Assembly: GCA_030638625.1 (NCBI GenBank) | Contig: DAOWEE010000051.1 | Span: 1-12,136, forward strand | Length of the DNA: 12,136 nt | DNA from: Methanosarcinales archaeon | Lineage (GTDB): Archaea > Halobacteriota > Methanosarcinia > Methanosarcinales > Methanocomedenaceae | Direction: 5' to 3' | In this document: piece by piece, positions 6,327 to 12,136 of the stretch | Numbering within the stretch: the first letter of the stretch is position 1 | Layout of the letters: each line of letters starts with the position of its first letter | Notes under the pieces: generated by a model | Databases searched by the model: none | Seen by the model: the letters and a program-made list of their open reading frames with translations, nothing else | What the model was told of the DNA's origin: nothing | Made by a program: the position numbers and the translations under genes

Positions 6327-6407
6327 AGTTGATAGAATGGACTAAGTTGATTGACTGGATTCAGTGGACTGATTAGACTGTGAGGACTCAGTGGACTTTG
6401 TGGACTG
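6327..6407 (-). repeat. Nine-base tandem repeat running across the cbiN stop codon
   Basis: Nine degenerate units on the minus strand with consensus CAGTCCACT. Seven encode the Ser/Thr/Gln-rich tail of CbiN as three-residue repeats (such as QST, ESS). The eighth unit is TAGTCCATT, so the cbiN stop codon TAG sits exactly where the other units have CAG, GAG, AAG or CAA, and a ninth unit (CTATCAACT) follows it. Confidence 0.75.
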
Positions 6408-6677
6408 GTTCTTACCCCTGTAATATCCAAAAAAGTAGCCAATGACCAGGGCTCCGAGCGCAGCCTGGAGAGCAAAGAGAAGGCTTTCTATCTCGCCGCT
6501 GGGAGGCTCCCAGAAAGGTTTTGCAATGGGTTCATAAGTGCCATCTGTCAATTCTTCGATCACGCCCTCGGCCTGGCCGTCCGCACCACCAAATTCGGCA
6601 TCGGTGGTAGAGGAGATGTAGAGGAATTGGGCCGTGAAGACCAGTACTATGACGGCCACGATGATTTCTAATTTCAT
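6342..6677 (-). CDS. cbiN: CbiN, small auxiliary membrane subunit of the cobalt transporter
   Basis: The 111-residue product has two membrane helices (about 5-22 and 65-84) around an extracytoplasmic loop with the CbiN hallmarks: FGGADGQAE (29-37), a proline/tryptophan stretch (PFWEPP, 54-59), and GEIESLLFALQAALGA (61-76). CbiN loops into CbiM to help metal loading. Family members are about 90-100 residues; residues 91-111 here are an extra hydrophilic tail of seven three-residue repeats, expected on the cytoplasmic side. The start has an AGGAG site 8 bases upstream and overlaps the cbiM stop as ATGA. It ends in TAG. CbiN favours cobalt over nickel as substrate, though nickel transporters can have a related subunit. 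Confidence 0.93.
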   Translation of the reverse strand: MKLEIIVAVIVLVFTAQFLYISSTTDAEFGGADGQAEGVIEELTDGTYEPIAKPFWEPPSGEIESLLFALQAALGALVIGYFFGYYRGKNQSTKSTESSQSNQSTESSQST

Positions 6678-7369
6678 GTTGTCAACTCCTGTATCTTGCG
6701 TAATCCGGCTTCCCCTATTACGTCCAGTTTTACCAACACGTCACCTTTGACTTTTATGACGTACTTAAAGATGAGCGCAGTTATGGCTCCTTCCATAATA
6801 GCCAGTGGAAGCTGGGTGAGGGCAAAGATAGCTGCAAAGGCTTCAAATGATGCAATCACACCCCCGGATTGAGCAGGGAATGCCAGGGCCAGTTCCAGTG
6901 AGGTTACAAGGTAGGTGGCTATGTCTGCCATGGCTGTTGCCAGGAATACAGTGAAATAGAAATTAAGACCTGCCTTCATACCTATCTTGTAAATCAGATA
7001 TGCTATGACAGGGCCGGCGATTCCCATGGAAAATACATTGGCCCCCAGTGTGGTCAGGCCGCCATGGGCTAAGAACAAGGCCTGGTAGAGTAGCACTATC
7101 ATGCTGAGAATGGCTGAGATGGCTGGCCCGAAGAGGATTGCGGCCATGCCGGTACCGGTGGGATGGGAGCAGCTCCCGGTCACAGAAGGCAATTTGAGGG
7201 AGGACAGGACGAAGATATATGCTCCTGCTACGGCGAGCAGGGGTAAGAGGTCGCGTTTTTCTTCCATCATACGGTTCAGTTTGTGGATGCCGTAGAGTAT
7301 CACAGGTATAGATATCGCAAACCATAACTGCCACCAGGGGCCAGGTAAAAAACCTTCCATTATATGCAT
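6674..7369 (-). CDS. cbiM: CbiM, substrate-specific component of the cobalt/nickel ECF transporter
   Basis: A 231-residue membrane protein beginning MHIMEGFLP. In this family the metal is held by the N-terminal amine, His2 and a histidine in the SHPTGTG loop, here His69. Because the amine itself is a ligand, the start must put His at position 2: that is the ATG at 7369. A GTG at 7378 would add MIH and destroy the site, and it lies inside the GGTGAT ribosome binding sequence (7379-7374). Further signatures are the PSVTGSCSHPTGTG loop (62-75), a stretch of glycines and alanines in the middle helices, and the QLPLAIMEG segment near the C-terminus. First gene of cbiMNQO; its TGA overlaps the cbiN ATG. 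Substrate is cobalt or nickel; cobalt is favoured because CbiN is separate and typical. Confidence 0.94.
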   Translation of the reverse strand: MHIMEGFLPGPWWQLWFAISIPVILYGIHKLNRMMEEKRDLLPLLAVAGAYIFVLSSLKLPSVTGSCSHPTGTGMAAILFGPAISAILSMIVLLYQALFLAHGGLTTLGANVFSMGIAGPVIAYLIYKIGMKAGLNFYFTVFLATAMADIATYLVTSLELALAFPAQSGGVIASFEAFAAIFALTQLPLAIMEGAITALIFKYVIKVKGDVLVKLDVIGEAGLRKIQELTT

Positions 7370-7373
7370 ATGT

Positions 7374-7379
7374 ATCACC
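7374..7379 (-). promoter_or_regulatory. Ribosome binding site that fixes the cbiM start
   Basis: GGTGAT, complementary to the archaeal 16S rRNA 3' end, lies 4 bases before the ATG at 7369. The alternative GTG start codon is part of this very sequence, which excludes it. Confidence 0.7.
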
Positions 7380-7400
7380 GGTTGGATTTTGTCTATTAAA

Positions 7401-7434
7401 TCAAGTAAATCGATGTTATAACAAGTTTACTTGA
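7401..7434 (-). promoter_or_regulatory. Long-spacer inverted repeat over the cbiMNQO promoter
   Basis: Perfect 9-base arms TCAAGTAAA (7401-7409) and TTTACTTGA (7426-7434) are separated by 16 bases. The spacer contains GTTATAAC (7416-7423), a good TATA box about 50 bases before the cbiM ATG; a second TATA-like stretch is at 7446-7453. Arms two helical turns apart around a promoter resemble nickel-responsive NikR sites in layout, but the sequence is not one I can match to a known NikR consensus. No cobalamin riboswitch fold is seen in the short leader. Confidence 0.5.
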
Positions 7435-7495
7435 ATTGGTGTTGGTGTATATAAGGATAGCGAAATGTGGTTATTGACGTTACTTTTTAGGTGTT

Positions 7496-8473
7496 CTATT
7501 TCCTCCCGCTCACCACATACACCACCGCACCCACAACCACCAGCCCCCAGTAACTGACCGCCCTGTCAAGTATGGCAATGGCAGCTGCTACCCCCACATC
7601 TACCCCTACCAGCACAAGCACGCCCACAATGGCAAACTCCACTGCACCCAGTCCGCTGGGCGTTATGGGCAGTGCTGAAACCAGGGCCGCAGACAATGCC
7701 ACAAATACAATTAACGATAGCCCTATGCCGATATTATGAACCGAAGAGAGGGACGCCACCACAAAATACAGGCGGGCTGTCTCCATACTCCATATCAATA
7801 TAGTATGAAAGATAATCAAAAACACAGAACCCCTGCCAGCCGATTCATGCAGCCCCTCTGCAAAATGAGTGAATATTTGCTCAAGTTTTGCAGGCAGCCT
7901 GTTTGCAATAGCTGTTTTTCCAGATGAAAAACCAACCACTACCGAAACCAGAATTACCAGAATAGCAAAACCAAATGCTAAAGACACCCTTATCGCATGC
8001 GGTATATCACTACCAAATACCATGATGCTGGAAACACCCATCAGGATGACCAGCAGCAGCACATCATAAATGCGCTCAACATAAACCGTGCCAAAACTCT
8101 TTGAAATGGGCACACCCCATGCCTTTTTCGCCAGGTAGCCCCTGTAAACATCTCCCATCTTGGCAGGTACCAGGGTGTTGGCAAACCAGGATAGCATGAA
8201 TATCTCACTGGCGTCCTTCAACCCTGCCTTAACCCCAATATTGTTAAGCAATAACCTCCAGCGCTCGCCCCGTATTGGAAGTGAGCCGAAATACACAGCC
8301 GCTGCAGCACCAATGTAACCCGGGCGCGCATCCTGTATAACTTCGATAATCCTGTCAAACTCTATCCTTGAGAACAGTAAGTATAACACAAAGAGCGCCA
8401 CGGCAAACGAAAGTAAGGTCCTCGACTCAGTAAGCCTCTTTATAGGCGAGACCGGTTGCTCATTATTGACCAT
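7496..8473 (-). CDS. Flippase-like membrane protein (UPF0104 / lysylphosphatidylglycerol synthase TM family)
   Basis: The 325-residue protein has about eight membrane helices and the family motifs: GERWR (69-73), PAKMGDVYRGY (103-113), ERIYD (133-137), LPITPSGLGAVE (268-279) and LDRAVSYW (302-309). Family members are thought to move lipids or lipid-linked sugars, or form the membrane half of AglD-type enzymes; biochemical function is not settled. It is stand-alone, without a glycosyltransferase domain, and is a paralogue of the C-terminal half of the gene at 10691, which has PARIGDISRAY, ERIFD and FPITPGAIGTYE at corresponding positions. Its ATG overlaps the preceding TAA by one base (TAATG), with GGTGAG just before it, so it is translationally coupled to the DUF2298 gene. 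It ends in TAG with TAA two codons later. Confidence 0.88.
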   Translation of the reverse strand: MVNNEQPVSPIKRLTESRTLLSFAVALFVLYLLFSRIEFDRIIEVIQDARPGYIGAAAAVYFGSLPIRGERWRLLLNNIGVKAGLKDASEIFMLSWFANTLVPAKMGDVYRGYLAKKAWGVPISKSFGTVYVERIYDVLLLVILMGVSSIMVFGSDIPHAIRVSLAFGFAILVILVSVVVGFSSGKTAIANRLPAKLEQIFTHFAEGLHESAGRGSVFLIIFHTILIWSMETARLYFVVASLSSVHNIGIGLSLIVFVALSAALVSALPITPSGLGAVEFAIVGVLVLVGVDVGVAAAIAILDRAVSYWGLVVVGAVVYVVSGRK

Positions 8474-10674
8474 TATCTCACCACTCGATAAATATGGACA
8501 TTGGGGTTGAAATACACCAGTTCGAACCTACCCGGATTCTTATCAAAGAGCTTCCTGGCATCAGAACCGCCGTACCTCTCTTCCTCCACACCACCCACAT
8601 AGATGTACTCAACCTGATATTTATCAAGTATCTGGTTAACTTTTTTCATATCACTGGACATGTACACCTGCGGTACCTCTTCCCACCGCTCATCAATGGT
8701 CTCGGCCCGGTTCCTCCAGTTCTTCTCATGTCCTCCCCATCCGATTACCGTGGGCAGACCAGTGAAGGTGGTCACATGGGTGTTCAATCTGTATGTATTG
8801 CCAGGGCTCTGGAGCACAACGGGTGTCCCGCTGAGATTGTTGAGCCACATTATGGCATTGTACTCATTTTGATGTTCCTTATTAAAATATGCAGCACCGT
8901 CAAGGGTAGGCTGGTTCTTGAAATGGTCTGAGCGTGAAAAGGTGGCTAGCACTGGATAGGACAAAGCCATCAGTATCAATATGACTGAAACTACTGCAAA
9001 CGCCTTGTTCCGTTCGCCCATTATCCCCTTCCGATTCCATAAGTGGTACAATGACACTCCGGCTGCCAGTGCCCACACAAGCCAAGCCTGAACATATATC
9101 TTGAACACGGTATTGAACCGGATATACTCGGGAGCGTTGGTGCCAAAAGAATCCTGTATGTAAAATAGTTCACAAAACAGTGATAGCAGTGCACCCAGCA
9201 TTATGAGCAAATATATGAACTGCCGGGCAGGGTCATCCTCTTTTATCATACAGTAAAATGACATTACAATTAACGGAAGGATGATAACCAGTATCTGGAT
9301 ATTTGTCAGGTAAGCCGCTAAAACGGCAATGGCAATACCAGCCAGTATCAATTTTATGTCCGGATAATAAATGTCATAAAAACGGTCAATGGCATACACC
9401 AGAATAAAGAACAGCATAATACCGAACACGCCCAGATAGAATATTAGCTGGGTCTGGCCGTATGTGACGAGCTTTAAGGAATGCGACACGCTATTGGCTA
9501 CCACATGGTAGGGCAGGTACAGTACGACACTACTAATGCCTACAATCGCAATCATACCTATTGTACTGATATATTCCATTGGAGATGGAGCCATAATCCG
9601 GGCCAAAAAACCGTGTTGCTGACTTGCATCGACAGATACCCGTATCCTCCATGCCAGCATGACGATAACAAAGAATATGGCATAGGTGGGGTAGTCCCAG
9701 GAGTTCAACGGGAACATGAAGCCAAGCAGCAGGGCAACCGCTGCCAATGCAGGTTTGTTGTATTCTCTACCATGAAGCAACAAATTCAACAACAGGGCAA
9801 TCATCAAAAGCTGGAATGCAATTGCAATCATATGGGCATGCAGGTCTGCCTGGATAAAACTGAAATAAGGAAACTCATTGATGGTGTTAGGAATCACCCT
9901 GCTGGCAGGCCAGTAATTGTATGCAGCCAGCCGTGTCAACACATCCCCGGCAGGCACATTGAACATACTGTAATATTTGGGAATGAACAATGTCACCAAT
10001 AACTGGACAAAACCGGCCAGGTTGCCGAAGATTACCACGAATGCCATGACCACGAGTCCGAATATGCGGCTGCGTGTCAAATGTTCACCCAGCCCATAGG
10101 CTGCCGTGGCAGAAAGGGCGAACATGGATGCCACACCCAGGTTGAACCCTATTGTAGGAAGGACGCCAGAGAGCTTAATCAGGTTAGCAGCCACCAGGTA
10201 TCCAAAATAATAATACTGCATGGGCTCGCCTGAAAGCCAGGGGTCCATGGCAGGGAAACTGGTGCTCCGGAGTATGATATTGATAAAACTCATGTCCATG
10301 AACTTCTCCCCTCCGGTCCAGTATATCTCAGGCCGGTATGCACGAAGTATTACAAATAACAGGAAAGCTGCAGTGAACAATACTTCAGACCTGATCAGTG
10401 CTTTATGGTCAAAGGGATAGCCTTTGAAGAAGAATACGACCATTGATATAGAAAACACAATCAACACGCTGATGCCTACGATGAGGGTACTGTAATCAAA
10501 TCCAAGGTACGTAAGCACCCACGAGAAGTATGTTAGCAGGACTAGCCCCAGTATCTTTGACATGGATACACCCTTATCTGCCAGGTTCCTGAATATCCAT
10601 GCAGTAGTGGGCATGGCTGCAAGACCTATTATTTCAAGAACCACCCACCATTTTACAATTTCAAACCATTCCAT
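8473..10674 (-). CDS. DUF2298 (YYY family) large membrane protein, probable GT-C type glycosyltransferase
   Basis: A 733-residue protein with many membrane helices and a soluble C-terminal part (about 580-733). Family motifs are GGEKFMDM (121-128), PAMDPWLSGEPMQYYYFGY (141-159; the YYY), an INEFPYFSFIQADLHAH stretch (265-281), FPLNSWDYPTY (321-331), EYIRFNTVFKIY (516-527) and LPTVIGWGGHE (640-650). The acidic residues and histidines in the loops facing outward fit a GT-C fold that transfers sugars from polyprenyl-phosphate donors, but no member has, to my knowledge, a proven reaction. It lies between two genes with flippase-type domains, 16 bases after one and overlapping the other by one base, which supports a role in lipid-linked glycan building. 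The ATG at 10674 has only a weak ribosome site (GGCGAG). Confidence 0.9.
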   Translation of the reverse strand: MEWFEIVKWWVVLEIIGLAAMPTTAWIFRNLADKGVSMSKILGLVLLTYFSWVLTYLGFDYSTLIVGISVLIVFSISMVVFFFKGYPFDHKALIRSEVLFTAAFLLFVILRAYRPEIYWTGGEKFMDMSFINIILRSTSFPAMDPWLSGEPMQYYYFGYLVAANLIKLSGVLPTIGFNLGVASMFALSATAAYGLGEHLTRSRIFGLVVMAFVVIFGNLAGFVQLLVTLFIPKYYSMFNVPAGDVLTRLAAYNYWPASRVIPNTINEFPYFSFIQADLHAHMIAIAFQLLMIALLLNLLLHGREYNKPALAAVALLLGFMFPLNSWDYPTYAIFFVIVMLAWRIRVSVDASQQHGFLARIMAPSPMEYISTIGMIAIVGISSVVLYLPYHVVANSVSHSLKLVTYGQTQLIFYLGVFGIMLFFILVYAIDRFYDIYYPDIKLILAGIAIAVLAAYLTNIQILVIILPLIVMSFYCMIKEDDPARQFIYLLIMLGALLSLFCELFYIQDSFGTNAPEYIRFNTVFKIYVQAWLVWALAAGVSLYHLWNRKGIMGERNKAFAVVSVILILMALSYPVLATFSRSDHFKNQPTLDGAAYFNKEHQNEYNAIMWLNNLSGTPVVLQSPGNTYRLNTHVTTFTGLPTVIGWGGHEKNWRNRAETIDERWEEVPQVYMSSDMKKVNQILDKYQVEYIYVGGVEEERYGGSDARKLFDKNPGRFELVYFNPNVHIYRVVR

Positions 10675-10690
10675 AACTGTCTCGCCAATG

Positions 10691-12136
10691 TTATTTGTTT
10701 TTCTTAATATCTAACAATTCATGCCACTTGATATTGAACTGCGTAAGGTACAGTGCCCCGAATACCAGTGTAACAGAGTTCTTGATTATATGGTCTATCA
10801 CTGCGGCTGCCGCTCCCACGTATCCTGCAATACCAGCTACCCCGAATACAACGGTCAGGGCGCCTTCGTAAGTACCTATGGCGCCGGGCGTGATTGGGAA
10901 CATCTTTGCAAGGTTTCCTACTGCCACCGCCAAAAATACAATGGCTATCAACGTTGTCAGGGATGCGGCATTATGCACGAACGGGAAGGCAGTAAGTACA
11001 ATATAACAGGTGAGTATATCAATGGTCCAGACCGCTAGTGATGAAAAGAATACTATGATAAAGTCTTTTACATTGGAAGATACGGTGTATATCTCGTCAA
11101 TGAACTTCCTGGCAATACCGGCAACAATGTCGGTGTAGTCACCTGATTTGGAAAACCTGAGAATGCTGCGCTCAACCGGGGATAAGCCGTCCCTGCCCCG
11201 TGATGAGAGGAAGAAGATGCCGGCAAAGAACAGTACGATTACCGCGGCCGACATAATTATCAGGGGCAGCACCCAGTTATCCACTGACCTCTCGGCCATA
11301 ACAACCAGCACTGATAGCACTCCGATGACCGTTATGGCAATGATATCAAATATCCGCTCCACTGCCAGCGATGACATGCCTGTGGTAAGGGGGATGTCCT
11401 TTTCTTTTTTCAGGATGTATGCACGGGAGATATCGCCAATCCTGGCCGGAAGTATCACGTTTGCAGACTGGCTCATGAATATGGTACCTGTGATGAAGTT
11501 CAGGTCGTGGTTGTGACCCAGCCGCCCCAGGATATGCTGGTACCTGAGCCCCCGCACCGGCCATGAAAGAAGGTAGACCACAACTGCTAATCCAAACATC
11601 AGTGGTGATGCCGATGCCGTAGCCTGCCACACATCCTCAATCCCTACCAATGTGAATATCAGGAACAACAGCATCAGTGCCAGGATAAACGTGAATATAA
11701 CCTTGCGTTTGCGCCCCATATGCGGTGCACTCAGCTGCCACCACAACCTTACTATCTGGCTGCCCATGCCAATCACGTCCTTTACCAGGTCAACCTTGGT
11801 AGCACCGCCGTGGCGCCATCGGACCGGGAATTCCTTAACTTTGTAACCTGCACGCTGTGCCCTGACCAGCAGTTCAGTATCCCAGAACCAGTGTTCGTCC
11901 TCAACTGAATCCATAAGTTCGAACAGGGAACTTCGTTTGAATGCCTTGAACCCGCACTGGTGGTCGTACAGGCTGGAACCCAGCATGGTACGTGTAAGAA
12001 AATTAAAACCTTTAGAAGCAATACCACGTTTCATGGGCCGCTTTACATCACTGGACGGCATCATCCGGGAGCCAGTGGCAAAATCATATCCATCCCTGTA
12101 GATAGCTGCAATCAGTTCCTCAAGGTGTGCCATATC
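10691..12136 (-). CDS. AglD-like fusion: GT2 glycosyltransferase plus flippase-type membrane domain, N-terminus beyond window
   Basis: The reading frame is open to the right edge (an Asp codon precedes the ATG at 12133), and the first visible residues, DMAHLEELI, match the middle of a dolichol-phosphate-sugar synthase domain, so the true start lies outside. In the visible 480 residues counted from that Met, GT2 features are GSRM (21-24), DHQCGFKAF (57-65) and WFWDTELL (82-89). From about 145 there are roughly eight membrane helices with PARIGDISRAY (229-239), ERIFD (259-263) and FPITPGAIGTYEG (412-424). This order matches AglD of haloarchaea, which acts late in N-glycan assembly; it may instead make a polyprenyl-phosphate sugar for another glycan. 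First visible gene of a three-gene cluster. Confidence 0.88.
   Translation of the reverse strand, partial: DMAHLEELIAAIYRDGYDFATGSRMMPSSDVKRPMKRGIASKGFNFLTRTMLGSSLYDHQCGFKAFKRSSLFELMDSVEDEHWFWDTELLVRAQRAGYKVKEFPVRWRHGGATKVDLVKDVIGMGSQIVRLWWQLSAPHMGRKRKVIFTFILALMLLFLIFTLVGIEDVWQATASASPLMFGLAVVVYLLSWPVRGLRYQHILGRLGHNHDLNFITGTIFMSQSANVILPARIGDISRAYILKKEKDIPLTTGMSSLAVERIFDIIAITVIGVLSVLVVMAERSVDNWVLPLIIMSAAVIVLFFAGIFFLSSRGRDGLSPVERSILRFSKSGDYTDIVAGIARKFIDEIYTVSSNVKDFIIVFFSSLAVWTIDILTCYIVLTAFPFVHNAASLTTLIAIVFLAVAVGNLAKMFPITPGAIGTYEGALTVVFGVAGIAGYVGAAAAVIDHIIKNSVTLVFGALYLTQFNIKWHELLDIKKNK

Noticed and set aside
6300..6344. Pyrrolysine readthrough of the cbiN TAG
   Set aside because: The frame ends at TGA after 15 further sense codons of no recognisable content, no stem-loop signal is evident, and cbiN function does not need the tail. 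Kept only as a remote alternative.
7370..7495. Cobalamin riboswitch upstream of cbiM
   Set aside because: The leader is too short after the likely transcription start and has no B12-box-like sequence; the region holds an inverted repeat instead.
1..12136. CRISPR array, insertion sequence, prophage or defence genes
   Set aside because: No regularly spaced repeats, transposase motifs, terminal inverted repeats, integrase or defence-type nuclease domains were found on either strand.

Overview
The window looks archaeal. A tRNA gene is interrupted by a bulge-helix-bulge intron at position 37/38. TATA-like boxes precede several genes, and one promoter (for the permease) appears to give a leaderless mRNA. 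Gene content is archaeal too: a CbiMNQO metal transporter with a long CbiO, an AglD-type glycosyltransferase/flippase fusion, and a DUF2298 membrane protein. A dense multiheme c-type cytochrome points to a methanogen or methane/alkane-oxidising relative in the Methanosarcinales/ANME-2 range. That placement is inference from gene content, not proven.

Layout. (1) 1-1105, minus strand: the N-terminal 176 residues of an exported cytochrome with eight CXXCH motifs, cut by the window edge; an intron-bearing tRNA-Tyr; and a 47-residue cysteine-rich protein. (2) 1270-1743, plus strand: a five-helix membrane protein of unknown function with a clear TATA box. (3) 1807-4131: a divergent pair, a PF03773-type permease (minus) and a DUF362-ferredoxin protein (plus). 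They share a 144-base control region with two copies of a TTTCAA-N6-TTGAAA palindrome exactly 40 bases apart and a perfect 16-base tandem duplication that carries a ribosome binding site. (4) 4156-7369, minus strand: cbiM-cbiN-cbiQ-cbiO, a complete energy-coupling-factor cobalt (or nickel) uptake operon, with a long-spacer inverted repeat over its promoter. (5) 7496-12136, minus strand: a tight three-gene cluster of a GT2-flippase fusion (AglD-like, cut by the window edge), a DUF2298 membrane protein, and a second stand-alone flippase-type protein related to the C-terminal half of the first.

How they fit. CbiM/N bind and admit the metal, CbiQ couples, and CbiO hydrolyses ATP; the metal would feed cobamide and/or F430 synthesis, both central to methanogen metabolism. 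The three-gene cluster looks like lipid-linked glycan assembly at the membrane. Nothing in the window resembles a defence system, CRISPR array, insertion sequence or prophage. The less expected material is in the control regions (palindromes placed around TATA boxes at three promoters), the extra C-terminal region of CbiO, the nine-base repeat at the cbiN stop codon, and the two short or partial genes near the left end.
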